Positions 50,561-62,032 of a DNA stretch of 64,000 bases are shown here, one piece after another; within the stretch, counting starts at the first letter, position 1; each line of letters starts with the position of its first letter. The notes under the pieces were generated by a model. The model searched no databases. It was given only the letters and a program-made list of their open reading frames with translations, and was not told where the DNA came from. Made by a program: the position numbers and the translations under genes. Source of the stretch: Mermis nigrescens (Eukaryota; Nematoda; Enoplea; Mermithida; Mermithidae); contig JAVLUZ010000710.1 in the NCBI GenBank assembly GCA_036768485.1, positions 37,501-101,500 on the forward strand, given 5' to 3'.

Positions 50561-50871
50561 TAGGGATGTTCTCAACATCTTTCCTTTTCCGCTTTCCGTT
50601 TCAACCTCCGTTTCCGGATTTCACTTTTTCCCGTTGTTTGTAACTTTTTGAGCACTTTAGGTCTATTGTATACATATATCCTCATGCTCAGTGGAAGATT
50701 GATGGTAGGGCAGTTGGTCCTGAAAGGGCATTAGCCTAAGATCGTTGGGAAAAATTGCGTTTTTTACCAATAAGTGTCTAAAAATGGTTAAAAATGCGTC
50801 TAAATGGGATTTTTAATAGAAAACATGAAATTGCTTGATGCGCAGGATTGCACATTTCACATGTCTGCGGC

Positions 50872-51170
50872 GAGTTATCTGAGGCGAGTTGTCTATCTGC
50901 GTCGAGTTATCTCGAGGCAAGTTGTCTGCGTCGAGTTATACAAATGCGAGTTGTTTTGAAGCCAGTTGTCTGCGTTGAGTTATCTTGAGGTGATTTGTCC
51001 TACGGCGAGTTGTCTGCGTTGAGTTGTCTTTGAGTCGAGTTGTCTTGGGTCGAGTTATACTTGCGTCGAGTAGTCTTTGAGTCGAGAAGTCTGAGTCCAG
51101 TTGTCTCGAGTCGAGAAGTCTGAGTCCAGTTGTCTCGAGTCGAGAAGTCTGAGTCCAGTTGTCTGGTCAC
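50872..51170. repeat. 14-16-bp minisatellite (TGCGTCGAGTTGTC), inverted partner
   Basis: About twenty degenerate units, the last ones forming a higher-order repeat (CGAGTCGAGAAGTCTGAGTC). Confidence 0.85.
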
Positions 51171-51394
51171 CATAAAAATGACAATTTAAGCTCGTCCTCT
51201 AATAAATTTGGAAAAGTCGACATCAATTGATCTAGATTTGAATATATTTAAGTTAGAGGAAGAAACTACAAAATCAGGCAGGTGATTCTAAATAGACATA
51301 ATTATAAAAATTGAATTTTTGTAAATTAGGGCAAACAAGAGGAACAACTAGCCTAAAGCAATTTGTGCAGTGAGTAGTATTTTTATTAAGCACA
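51170..51394. repeat. Direct repeat K, first copy
   Basis: It shares 'tagatttgaatatatttaag' and 'caagaggaacaactag' with 51837-52062, 667 bp further on. Confidence 0.75.
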
Positions 51395-51399
51395 AGTCG

Positions 51400-51520
51400 G
51401 GGCATTGGTGTAGCTGGTTCACATAGTATTAAGATAACCAAGTTATAAACACGTATAAAGCAAGTAATATCCGGTGAAAGCTGCCACCTAACCGGTTCGA
51501 TATATATAAGTCAAGTCGAA
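51400..51520 (+). repeat. tRNA-like SINE remnant
   Basis: GGTGTAGCTGGTTCACA looks like an A-box region and CCGGTTCGATAT like a B-box. A related stretch lies inverted at 52375-52425. Confidence 0.35.
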
Positions 51521-51566
51521 AACAAATAAGGTAGTGCTCGGATTGTTTCTGTAGGTAGATTCATGT

Positions 51567-51701
51567 GACTGACCAAAATGTTGGTGCCAGCGTATAAAAT
51601 AAGCCTAGGTAATGGGATGCAACTCGCTTCGCTCGCTCCGCCTCATCGCATCCCATTACTCAGGGTTGTTTTAAATTCTGGCACCAACATTTTGGTCAGT
51701 C
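51567..51701. repeat. 135-bp foldback with perfect 24-bp arms
   Basis: The outer arms (51567-51590, 51678-51701) are perfect complements starting GACTGACCAAAATG. Inner arms GTAATGGGATGC/GCATCCCATTAC flank a loop with CGCTTCGCTCGCT. Confidence 0.85.
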
Positions 51702-51836
51702 CATGATACTAAGCCTGAACTGAACTGAAATGAAACAATTTATTACTGATAATGCGACAATTACAAAAAATGTAAAAGAATAATAAAACGTACAATCGAA
51801 AGAATAGAAGCGTACAGCAAAAGGCGACAAGCGAGT

Positions 51837-52062
51837 CATAAGAATGACGATTTAAGCCCGCCTCTAATGAATTTGGATGAATCGACATCAATTAATCTAG
51901 ATTTGAATATATTTAAGTTAGGGGAAGAGACTACAAAATCAGGTAGGTCCAAACAGAGATATATACTTATAGGAAAAGTCGAATTTTTGTTAATTAGAAC
52001 GGACAAGAGGAACAACTAGCTTAAAACAATTTGTGCAGCGAGTAGTATTTTTATTAAGCACA
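51837..52062. repeat. Direct repeat K, second copy, possible retroelement 3' end on minus strand
   Basis: Next to it (51710-51740), the minus strand reads AATAAATTGTTTCATTTC then TTCAG tandem units, like a LINE 3' tail. A similar TTCAG-rich stretch on the minus strand lies at 47905-47925. Confidence 0.45.
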
Positions 52063-52144
52063 TAAAAATCTGTCGTGGAAAGACAAGATTTATGACTAAT
52101 AATTTGATACATCATACATAAGCAAATATGCAGGCGACGTAATT

Positions 52145-52425
52145 CTAATCGACACTAGTTAAGTTGGTTAAGGCGTTCGTTGTAAGAAAGAGGTAATCAG
52201 CTGGTAAACCAGCAAAACATTACGAATACCTTCCAATCTTTATCTAAATTAACCAGCCTTAGTCGATTGGTTATGGTTCTGGACTTCAGAGCAAGAGGTC
52301 CACATTTCGAATCTGACTGCCAACAACTTTCGTTTCCTCAGATGCTACGAACTCCACTTATACGCCTTTATAATATGACTATGCTAATACATGTGTGAAC
52401 CAGCTACACGAATGCTCTAATCGGT
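52145..52425. repeat. Cluster of tRNA-like pieces
   Basis: AGTTGGTTAAGGCGTTCG (D-arm-like) at 52160, CGATTGGTTATGG at 52265 with ATTTCGAATC at about 52305, and the inverted GTGTAGCTGGTTCACA near 52400. All are degenerate. Confidence 0.35.
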
Positions 52426-52497
52426 CATGGAAATATAAGATCAACATTTTCGCCCCCCACCCCCTTCAAATAAAATTCTGGATACGGGCCTGGATAA

Positions 52498-52834
52498 GAT
52501 AATCGCATCTGGTGGAGCTCTGCAGCCATGGATGTTTATGTGGCGGTTACAGTTTATTTTATCGATAAAGAAACGTGGGAATGTAAGGCGGCAGTTGTGC
52601 TTACCCGTCTTAGAGAATCATAGAAGCGAAAATCTGGCTTCTGCCTTAAAAAGGGTGCTGTTAGATTTCAATTTACTTAGCAAAGTGCATCTCGTCATTT
52701 GTGATAACGGGGCGAATGCTGTTAAAGTGATGGAAATTGACAAATTCAAGAATGTCGGCTGCTTCTTGCATGCCCTCCACCTGATCGTAACAAATAGTTT
52801 AAAAAGCCAACGTGTCGTTATTGACAAATCGTAA
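52498..52834 (+). pseudogene. hAT-superfamily transposase fragment, one frameshift
   Basis: One frame (to TAG at 52621) reads W-W-S-S-A-A-M-D-V-Y-V-A-V-T-V-Y-F-I-D, the hAT stretch near the first catalytic Asp (TTDxWTS...YxxxTxHFI). From about 52605 a second frame, starting at ATG 52532, continues H-R-S-E-N-L, then V-I-C-D-N-G-A-N-A-V-K-V, and G-C-F-L-H-A-L-H-L-I-V. These equal the DNxxNM and CxxHxLNL blocks of hAT/ZBED transposases. The dimerisation domain is absent. Twenty bases further on starts a CAGTG-ended inverted repeat. Confidence 0.75.
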
Positions 52835-52853
52835 AAGTAAATTCAATACAAAG

Positions 52854-53481
52854 CAGTGTTTTTTGTACAAGGTCCATTTGTACATGTACAAAGATGGTCC
52901 CCAAAAGTCTTTGTACATTTTGTACATGCAAATTTTTGTTTACTATAATATAGTACAATAGCGATTTTAGTGTAGTAAAATAGGGTTTTCGATCTTCGGT
53001 GAGTGTATTTTAGCTAATTTCTGGGTTTCTGACCAGTGGTTTTTTTTGTACTCGGAAAGATTTTTTCGATGTACAAAGACTTTTTGGGACCGTCTTTGTA
53101 CATGTACAAAGATTTTTGGGAAGACAAAAATTGCAAACAAGGTCTATAATTCGCAAAAATTTTCGGCGCTTTGTGCCGAAATGAGTAATTGTGTGTTCTA
53201 TATATTTTTATAATGGCAGAAATTGCATTTCAAAAGTAAAAATGTAAAATTTTTGGTGCTTCGCGCCGTTTCAAGACGATTCTTAGTGATTTTTGCCCTT
53301 AGAGACCCAGAAATTAGCTAAAATACACTACCAAAAGTCGAGAAACTCTGTTTTTACCACACTAAAATCACTACTGTACCATATTATAGTAACCAAAAAT
53401 TTGCATGTACAAAATATACAAAGACTTTCGGGGGACCATCCTTGTACATGTACAAACGGACCATGTACAAAAAAAACACTG
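52854..53481. mobile_element. CAGTG-ended foldback element (family L)
   Basis: CAGTGTTTTTTGTACAAGG at the left faces CATGTACAAAAAAAACACTG at the right. About 300-bp inverted arms share TTTGTACATGTACAAA palindromes and 'tactataatat'. The CAGTG ends suggest hAT. No 8-bp target duplication was seen. Confidence 0.6.
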
Positions 53482-53900
53482 TTTCTGACGACAAAAATTA
53501 CTAAAAATTGTCTCCGTACATTTTCCATTGTAAATGCAAATTCTACCATTTTTAAGATATATAGGACAAGCAATTACTCATTTCGGCGCTGAAGCGCCGG
53601 AAATATTTGGTAATTTTACACCTTTTTACATTTTTTGTCTTCTCAAAAATCTTTGTACATTTTGTACACACAAATTTTTGGGTACTGTAATATGGTACAG
53701 TAGCGATTTTAGAGTGGTAAAATGGAGTTGTTCGACTTTTGGTAGTGTATTTTAGCTACTTTATGGGTTTCTAAGGGCAAAAATCACTAAGAATCGTCTT
53801 AAAACGGCGCGAGGCTCTGTTTAATTTGACATTTTTCTTTTGAAATGCAATTTACACCATTATAAAGATATGTAGAACACAATAGTGATCGAGGAAACGA
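53482..53900. repeat. Family L fragment with GC hairpin
   Basis: It repeats the family L text 'ggtacagtagcgattttag' and has CGGCGCTGAAGCGCCG near 53585. Confidence 0.55.
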
Positions 53901-54107
53901 GCTGATTGATCAAGACTGATTAGCAATTTGTCACTACTGTGCCTTTCATTTGCATACCTACCTTTGAATAAAATTTGAATAATAGCTTGTTAGCTTTGAA
54001 CTATATTACATTAATCAATCCTATTGCTACTGTACCCACATCACATGGAGCATATATGTCCTATATTGTTTCTACTCATATACCTATATAATATCTATTA
54101 GTGATCG

Positions 54108-54218
54108 ATCGGCCCCGGCCCCGCCCCGGCCCCCGCCCCAGCAATCCCCGGCCATTTTTAAGCATCCCGCCCCGGCCGGGGCAAGGTCAAAAAATGGCCG
54201 GGGCCGGGGAAAAATTTA
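54108..54218. repeat. GGCCCC/GGGGCC island (family Q)
   Basis: GATCGATCGGCCCCGGCC leads into tandem CCCCGG units and an inverted GGCCGGGGCCGGGG end. Able to form hairpins or G-quadruplexes. Confidence 0.75.
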
Positions 54219-54917
54219 GTGTAATTCGTATTTTGTACAGGCTTTGATACTAGCACTTATTTATCAATGAGCAAGTGTTAATTTTGAGAGCTGTACTGAT
54301 AAGACCATATGTATACTTACTTAATCCTTGTTATAACTTTGCTACTGTGTATAAATGAGCTTTTACTGAATAAATGTTCTGGAAAATCTGCATGTTTTCG
54401 ATTCCTCCACTTAACTTACTTAAACTAAATGCTACTTTTAACTCATTCATTCATGGCTTTGGCTAAAAGATTTAGAGTTGACAAATACGTTCTATTTCTA
54501 GTTGAATTGTATGTTTTCAACAACCTATTTTTACAAAAAAAAAACACTTTTACATTTAATTGAATGGGAACCGCGTGCTTTAAAACGCGTTTATTGTGTA
54601 ATAGTTATTAGGACGGAGGTTATTTATAGGCGAATGTAAACTTCGCTGCAGAATTGCGTCCGATCCGATAAACTAAATATGTCTCTTATAGTTTCCTAAG
54701 GTCCAGAGTCGAGGGAGGGGTGAAATCCCAAATTGGAGGACCAGCAAATTAACTGGTGGACTATTATTAGCCGACTCCATTTTAATGTACGAGCTTCTTG
54801 TGCTTGTACAAAGATCTCCAAAAAGGTTTTTGTATGACCTAACAAATTTTTGTAGCAATATTATTCAAATATATTTTTAAACTTACACATTTTCGCATAC
54901 CTACTATCAGTATGTGA
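54219..54917. other. AT-rich, nothing recognised
   Basis: 54673-54858 has a short antisense ORF with no recognisable motif. Confidence 0.4.
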
Positions 54918-55438
54918 CAGTGTTTTTTTGTACAACGTACCTTTGTATATACATGAACAAATATGGTACCCAAAAGTCTTTGTACATTTTGTACCAGTGT
55001 TTTTTTTGTACACGGTCCGTTTGTGCATGTACAAAGATGGTACCCAGAAGTCTTTGTACATTTTGTACACACAAATTTTTGGTTACTATAATATGGTACA
55101 GTAGCGATTTTAGTGTGGTAAAACAGGGTATTTTGACTTTTGATTGTATATTTTAGCTAATTTCTGGGTTTCTAACGCCAAAAATTACTAAAATTGTCTC
55201 AAAACGACGCGAAGCGCCTAAAAATTTGACATTTTTCCATTCTAAATACAAATTTTGCCATTTTAAAATATATAGGACAGACAATTTTTCATATCGGAGC
55301 GAAGCGCCGAAAATTTTTTGGAATTTTACACCTTTTTACAGTTTTTATCTTCCCAAAAATCTTTGTACATGTACAAAGATAGTCCTGAAAAGTCTTCGTA
55401 CATCAGGAAAAATCTTTGGCGAATACAAAAAAACACTG
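54918..55438. mobile_element. CAGTG-ended foldback element (family L)
   Basis: CAGTGTTTTTTTGTACAACG at the left, TACAAAAAAACACTG at the right, with an internal second CAGTG at about 54995. Degenerate GC hairpins lie at 55205 and 55294. Confidence 0.55.
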
Positions 55439-55932
55439 TTTTGTACATGAAAATTTTTGTATACTTTAATATGGTACCATAACGATTTCAGTGTGGTAGA
55501 ACATAATTTTTCGACCTTTAGTAGTGTATTTGGCTAGTTTTGGGTTTCTGAATATTTGACATTTTTCCATTTTCCCATTCTAAGCGCAGTGTTGTTTATT
55601 ACAAGATTTAATTCGCATATTACAATTTTTGTAATATTTCTGATTTTGTAGTACAACTTGTTTTAGCTTTCTCAGTCGAGTTTTATGTGTGAATTCCATC
55701 AAAAGCTCATACAAATTTCGGCACTTCGCGCCGAACTAATTTTATCAACTGAATTCAGGCCGAATTATCACATTTAGAAGCACGGTCTTTTTGTATTCGG
55801 CAAAGATTTTCGCTGATGTACAAAGACGTTTCAGGACCGTCTTTGTAGATGTACAAAGATTTTCGCAGAACAAAAACTGTAAAAAGGTGTAGAATTCCTT
55901 ATTGCAAATTCTACCATCTTAAAGATTTTCCG
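55439..55932. repeat. Family L fragment
   Basis: TACAAAGAC and TGTACAAAGATTTTCG motifs, plus CGGCACTTCGCGCCG near 55717. The stretch is collinear in part with 63455-64000. Confidence 0.5.
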
Positions 55933-55968
55933 GGGGTAAGCGGCTGCAAAAATGGAGCCGCTTACCCC
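55933..55968. repeat. Hairpin GGGGTAAGCGGCT
   Basis: Perfect 13-bp arms (55933-55945, 55956-55968) around a 10-nt loop, at the left of a GC-ended repeat stretch reaching about 56210. Confidence 0.9.
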
Positions 55969-56337
55969 TTCCCTTGGAAATGGCCGAGAAATATGCATGT
56001 GACAGGGGATTTGGGCCATCTCCCACCCACGCTTTGAAGCCTTGAACTTCCTTGAAAGTCAGAAAATATTTGACCACCCTCCCCCATTTTTTGGCGAAAA
56101 CCTGCACTTTTTTGGCTATTTTTATGTGTTTTTACCATTTTCGATCTAGTCGCTAACCCCTTCCTTACAAAAATGGCGAGGACCCCCACCCTAGATTTCT
56201 AGCCGTTATATGTATACTGAGGGACCCTCATAAAATTTTAAGCGATTACATGCATGTTTTATAGTGATAGTTCATCTATTTACTCTAGCTCACATTTTAA
56301 AATAATGTATCACTTTGTGAAATTCTAACAGTTAGGT

Positions 56338-58726
56338 ACAGTTCTTGTCACGGAAATTGCAAACGCAGTGCCGCTGTGATCTACTACGATTGACCAACTA
56401 CGTAGAACGTAAGCGCTTCTACGTAGCCACGCGTGTTCGGCCATAGAAAGATTGCGTTTGGCGTTAGTAGATTGCAGCTAGCATATTGCCGTTATTTGTC
56501 ACACAAACGGGAAAAAATTCTCAATCTGCTTTGATTTTTTGCATGCGTGCGTCTCAAAAGTGCGTGCATGCTGCAGGTTTAGTCCGAGAAAAAAAGGTAA
56601 AGATAGATTGGAATTTTTGTGCATATCATTATAATTCTCGTTCTCCATTGGAATCTTATCTAAGAGATAATGGGCATGAAAATGAAAGAAAATAGTATTT
56701 CCTGTGTACCATCAATTGCATATTGCTCTGCCGCAAAGAGCATTTTAAAATTAATTTCAGGCTGAGAGCATTCTGCGTTTTAAAAGAAATTCATAGCCAA
56801 TGAAGAGCAAAAGATTCAAAAATCATATAGGCCCAATAATTTCTTTTGCCATTATTTATATGATTTTAAAAAGCGCATCTTTTTGACTAAATAAAATTAG
56901 AAATAAAATCAAAGCAAATTGCTCTTATCTTTTGGACAAAAAGGTTTTTTAAAAGGTATTTTCGTTCTTCTACAAACCATATCCTTCACTATTATATTGC
57001 GAGAATTGGAAGAGAGAATGAATAGTGACTGTAAGCTCTAAGCTAGATAGAAAATTTAACAAAATAGTGAAATACAGATGAAAAATAGTTTTGCAAATTA
57101 ATTGTACATCATCCTTAGTGGATCACGGATAGTAGAATGAGATGACCTTCTTAATGCGTATTAATACAAAAATACGGTATGCGTGTCTTTTTCTTTAAGC
57201 AATCGGAGAGTGATACGAGCACGCCAGCGTTAATCGGAAAGATAAAAATAGCCAAGCTGGCCGTTCTTTTGACACAGGCATGGAAGAACGAAAATCTATC
57301 TTGTTGAAAAAATTGAACTAAATAAGCGTCTGAAGTGATTGGATAAAATAATTATACTTTTATTACATAATTCTATATTAATATTTACATAATGATACAA
57401 TTAGTAATATTAGAGGGGAACTGACATGGAATACGACTAGACAGGAATTTGAAAATTGATATTTAAAATTAATTTTAAAATGAATGAATCAATTAATTAA
57501 TGATAAATCTTTATTCGATTCCTTTATAATTCTGAAAAGAATAATAAAATTAATCATATGTAATACCAGCACAGTATGGGGATTTTGGAGGGATGAAACC
57601 TAAATAATATTGTATTAAAAACACTGTTGATGCTCCTTCCTTCTAGCCACAAATGGCCTTGGGGGGGCTGTGACCCCAGAAGTTGAAATACATACCCCTC
57701 AAATTACTGTAGACCCCAGAATTCTACTTTTTAGTTATATTTTTGGCGATTTACCTTATTCTGACCTCCTAGAATTTAGGTGCTGCATATTTGAAATTTT
57801 TGTCACATAAAATAAACTAAATAATAAATTTCATTATGCCTTCAAACTACAAAATTGATAAAAAGTTCCTCATTATCCGCTTTCAAAAATATTTTGTATC
57901 TTCGCTTTTTCATTTATTTATGATATGTACATCAATAATATATTCAGTTCAGAAGTAGTTATACATCAAATAGTGTCTGTCTCCTCAGGCAAGCAAATAG
58001 TTCGAAAAATATTGCCCGTTCTATTATTTCGCACAAATTTTATTCTGAGCCAGCCAGCTTTCTTCGCAATTTTTCTTGTTCAATTAAAGTTCTTATATAT
58101 GCGTATCTACCATTTTGTATTTATTCTATTCAGCGAACATACGCCTACACACACATGTAATAAAGGCAAGCCTTGAAAACAACAACAAATTTTTACCTCC
58201 TGATATTTCTAATACACAGCTCACAAAGATTCCGCTCGCGTTCCCTGGGTCTATATGATTTTTAAATCTTTTGCTCTTCATTGGCGTTGAATTTATTTTA
58301 AAACGCCGAACGTTCTCAGACTGAAATTAATTTCAAAATGCTCTTCTGCGGCAGAGCAATATGCAATTGATCGCATACAGGAAATACTATTTTCTTCCAT
58401 TTTTATGCCCATATGGAGGAAATGAGAATTATAATGATATGCACAAAATTCCAATCTATTCTCATCTTTTTTCTCGGACTGGACCTGCAGCATGCACACA
58501 CTTTTGAGACGTACACATGCAAAAATCAAAGCAGATTGAGAAATTCTTTTTACTGTTTGTGTGACAAATAACGCAATATACTAGCTGCGATCTACTAACG
58601 CCGAACGCAATCTTTCTATGGCCGAACACGCGTGGCTGCAGTAAAAGCGCTTACGTTCTACTGTAGTTGGTCAATCGTAGTAAATCACAGCGGCGCTGCG
58701 TTTGCAATTTCCGTGACAAGAACTGT
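56338..58726. mobile_element. DNA element with ~490-bp terminal inverted repeats
   Basis: 56338-56830 returns inverted at 58245-58726. Both ends read ACAGTTCTTGTCACGG from the outside. AGGT flanks the element at 56334-56337 and 58727-58730, a probable 4-bp target duplication. The ~1.4-kb centre has no recognisable transposase and holds a small GC-ended repeat near 57655-57790. It is a non-autonomous element of unknown superfamily. Each arm contains a CTACGTAGAA/TTCTACGTAG hairpin or its decayed form. Confidence 0.75.
57655..57790. repeat. Short family B copy inside the long-TIR element
   Basis: 'gaccccagaattctactttttag' text and GGTGCTGCAT end match family B. It is the uninterrupted version of the site that carries a hairpin at 39561. 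Confidence 0.5.
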
Positions 58727-58812
58727 AGGTACACTTTTGCCCTACTAAAAAATTAAGTTCAAAAAAATTCAAAAGGTTTTCACCAAAAATCGTCTGACAG
58801 TGACTTAGTGTC

Positions 58813-59004
58813 TTGGACCCTGAGGGGGGTAATACCCCTCCCTTCTCATGGGAATATGTGATGTCTCATTTATTACATCCAATACCTATTGCATCCAATC
58901 GCTACAGCAGCAGTAGCAGTAGCAAAGATTCAAATGATATAGAGTGTGCTAATAGCAGCGACACAGACTTTATTGATGATTCAGACAATGAAAAACTGGA
59001 CTAA
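58813..59004 (+). CDS. Candidate terminal exon with Ser/Asp-rich tail
   Basis: The ORF ends in a Ser run followed by acidic residues and TAA at 59002, with AATAAA at 59030-59035. An AG after a CAATCGCTACAG stretch near 58904 could be the acceptor. Low-complexity acidic tails are common and no family is recognised, so this is weak. Confidence 0.2.
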   Translation: MDPEGGNTPPFSWEYVMSHLLHPIPIASNRYSSSSSSKDSNDIECANSSDTDFIDDSDNEKLD

Positions 59005-59161
59005 ATTTGTTTCTTGTGACATAAATAGTAATAAAACTTGATATGAAAAGCGCACCTAACTTTGCGCTTGCTATTTACTACTGAATGGAGCAGTCGCTCA
59101 TTATTTCTTTTCCTATGCCCACCCCAAGTATGTGTCATGCAATAATATTTTCCTTGTCTCA

Positions 59162-59308
59162 CCCCGGCCAGCCCCGGCCCCGGCCCCGGCCAAAAAGTCG
59201 CCCCGGTCGATCACTAATATCTATAACACATCCTCGGTCCCTCGGCCGAGGCAAAGGCTCAAAGTTACCCTCGGCCTCGGCCGAGAAAAAAAGACCCTCG
59301 CCCGATCC
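59162..59308. repeat. GGCCCC and CCTCGG islands (family Q), upstream of ERGIC2
   Basis: CCCCGGCCAGCCCCGGCC, then GTCGATCACTAATAT (the reverse of the left edge at 54099), then a second block CCTCGGCCGAGG. Two different hexamer versions lie side by side. Confidence 0.7.
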
Positions 59309-59623
59309 CTAATTTTGAGTACTATTGATGAATTGCTTTGTGTTATCGTCAGAGGAGACCCAACAAACACCGAATAATTGAATTTTAGCAAGCAGAACGC
59401 GTTAACTGAGGTACATATTTCACATAGAGTTTATGAGGTGCAGGTAAATATACTTTATGATGCACTCTACAAAACGTACTGTAGTGCCGTCTTGTTCGTT
59501 ACATAAGTTGTTTGAAAAAATGATGTTATGATGTGTCTCTAGAATGAATATTTTGGCGACTCGCACTATATTGCTTCTCAGCAATTCTTCATTTTTAGAA
59601 CTGCGTATTAAATTGTTTTATGC

Positions 59624-59741
59624 ATGCATTCTGGCTTGCGACTGCGAAAGAAGCCATTGACTACTGTTATAAAAAGCTTGGATGCATTTCCTAAAGTTTT
59701 ACGAAGCGTAGAGGAGGATAAAAGTGCGTCAGGTGGTGCGG
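59624..59741 (+). CDS. ERGIC2: ERGIC2/Erv41 exon 1
   Basis: This is the N-terminus of an ER-Golgi cycling membrane protein (Erv41/ERGIC2, partner of Erv46/ERGIC3, acting in COPII-linked retrieval). After a basic start (L-R-L-R-K-K) come I-K-S-L-D-A-F-P-K-V and S-A-S-G-G, equal to the family's V-K-x-L-D-A-F-P-K-V...S-A-S-G-G. The exon ends G|GTGAGT, leaving one base. ATG at 59624 is the only in-frame Met close before the conserved block. The exon lies upstream of a 3.6-kb intron filled with repeats. Confidence 0.8.
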
Positions 59742-59868
59742 GTGAGTTAATGTGCATTGTCATGATTTTTTCTTACATGGCTCATATTTTTGAGTTGATT
59801 AAAGAATAACAAGTTCGATTTTTAAAATTTTCGCTTGGCCAAAGTTTCAGGAAACATGAACTAGCTGA

Positions 59869-60051
59869 GCATGCACGTAGCTGTCAGTCCTATTTTGGGG
59901 GGACCAACACCAATTTTGGGGGGTCCGGGGTCCAAAAAATGCTAAAAGTAGCACAAAGTAACGTTTAAAAAGTCCTATTTTCCCGGTTTTCTCGAATTTT
60001 TTTTTTGGGGGGGGGTCGGACCCTCCCATTCCCCCCAGAGCTACGTGTCTG
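59869..60051. mobile_element. Short TIR element, CACGTAGCT ends, ERGIC2 intron 1
   Basis: TAGCTGA flanks it at 59862-59868 and 60052-60058. The ends GCATGCACGTAGCT and AGCTACGTGTCTG are inverted repeats. A related start occurs at 48870 (CACGTAGCTGTGGGGG). A family related to the MULE-like group is possible. Confidence 0.6.
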
Positions 60052-60930
60052 TAGCTGACGAAAGTAAATCATCGCTGAATATGACGGTATTGACAAATTT
60101 AAAGTTCCAGAGGATATACAAGTTTATTGAGAACACCGCGTCTCCAATTATACACACTGATTAGGGATGTCCTGGGGCAGACTTTATAGTTGGGGTCGGA
60201 GCAAGATATTATGCATACTAATGTATGCTGGTTCTATATGTGTATACTCAAAATTATTTACGGTACTTTTTTACCTTAGTACTTAATCGTATAACTGTGA
60301 AAAGGAGATTAATTTCAGGTTTCTCACCGTATAATGGCTTTAAATTAAAAGCTTAAGAAGTTAAAAAACGGTTTGGGAAATATCAATCATGCACGTGATA
60401 CTGAATCAGTTCAATTAAATGACAATTACTAGCGATAAATCATAAATGTGCAATGGTCTTCAGATTTTCAAAACTTAGTGAATGATTTCCTGGGGAGGTA
60501 AAGAATTGCAGGGTAATGTTAAAGCTCGAAATAGAATACCCTTATCTCTGAGGATCTAAGCTCTCAATCAATCAATGATGTCAGTTTTTTAGAAAAATAG
60601 AAATTTGTTGTGATGCTATGTGCTCGTCATTTAATTTATGATAAAGAATAATGTTTCCGCTGAAAAGTCGAACAAAGTATAAGCATTTCAGTTCAAAGCG
60701 TTTAGGAATATCATTTTTGTTCCAATTTCTACTTTGAAAATTCATTAATTTTCAGTAAAAAACTGTTAATTTATCTATGGATTATATACATTGCATCTCT
60801 TAGATTTAATATTACCGATTCTACATTTTCTATTCCGAATTAGTCTTGTCTTCCAGCTGCACTAAGCCATAAAAATCACGGATTTACTAATTTTAAACAC
60901 CTTTTTCTTGCCAAGATTGCGGCTGATGCG

Positions 60931-61357
60931 CACACATGCCGCATAGGGGGGGTGAGGGGGCATTGCCCGCCTGAGGGGCCAGCTAGACCGGTACTGTCCG
61001 GCGATTTTGAGCAAACGGGTCTTGTTCTGCATCATTTTTGACATCAAAATCAGTAAAAATGTCAAAATTTTTCCGGCCGATTCGCGCCAGATTAGTACTT
61101 TTAAGTACTTTTTTGCTCAAAAATTCGCTTCCAAAATTGATAAATTTTTGCATTTTTTAGTGTTAAAAGTGATATAATGCAGTCAAAATGGACTAAAAAT
61201 GCCTTTAAAATGTGTTATTAACACGAAAAAACGTTTTATAGGCTATTTTGACCATTTTGATCATTAAAACAGCAAAAAAAATCGTGAACGTTAAATTTAC
61301 TGTTTTAGATTTGCGGCGTTTTCACCCCCCCTGCCGACCCTGACCTTGTGCACCTAT
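60931..61357. mobile_element. MULE-like element, 9-bp target duplication
   Basis: GCTGATGCG stands at 60922-60930 and 61358-61366 without mismatch. The ends are GC-rich and the ~300-bp core is AT-rich, like the other members of this group. It lies in ERGIC2 intron 1 and has no coding content. Confidence 0.75.
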
Positions 61358-61964
61358 GCTGATGCGGTAAATATTCCTGACAGCTTAAGCTTGATTTTCA
61401 AGAAATTCCTTGAAATTGTGAATTACGAAATAATATTTATGTATGATTTTAGGTCAGGACACCGATATATTTATTTATTAATATTTACTTATTAAAGACA
61501 CCAAACACTAACTTCAAGCATCGATTCTCGCTTCCTTCTTAAGCTGATCCTCCAATTAATTTTATGCATTCCGTCTGTTCAGAGTAAACAGATCATCCGA
61601 ATTTCATATATAAGATCTGACAGAATAAAAAAATATTCGTCATCCGATTTAAGCTAGTAATTTCGAGATGAACTATAAAATTAATAAATAAATCATAAAT
61701 GTATCAATAATATAATAATAGTAATATTAATATAAGTATTAATAGATTTATGAATAACTAATCTCAAAGTAAAGCGAATAAGTTGAATTTAAATTTGCTT
61801 AAGTTGGGTCCAAATCTACATTTGAGCTATAGAAACAATCTAACGATCAAATTTTGCCCTTTGAATTCGTTAGCATTTTGAAATATACCATTTCGTCGGT
61901 TCATCATAATTTCCAAGATTGATTTCGGAACAAAATCTTAGTTTTGCACTTAATTTCAAAGGCC

Positions 61965-62032
61965 CCGGGCCGGGCTGTGCCCGGACCTAGGCGGGGCCTA
62001 AGCCCCGGCACCGGGGCGGGCTGGGGCATCCC
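61965..62032. repeat. GCCCCGG island (family Q), ERGIC2 intron
   Basis: GGCCCCGGGCCGGGC to GGGGCATCCCTAAT, with inverted CCGGG and CCCGG parts. Confidence 0.7.

Noticed and set aside
56486..58529. Two similar ORFs (56486-56695 and 58293-58529) suggesting a duplicated gene
   Set aside because: They are the two arms of the long terminal inverted repeats.
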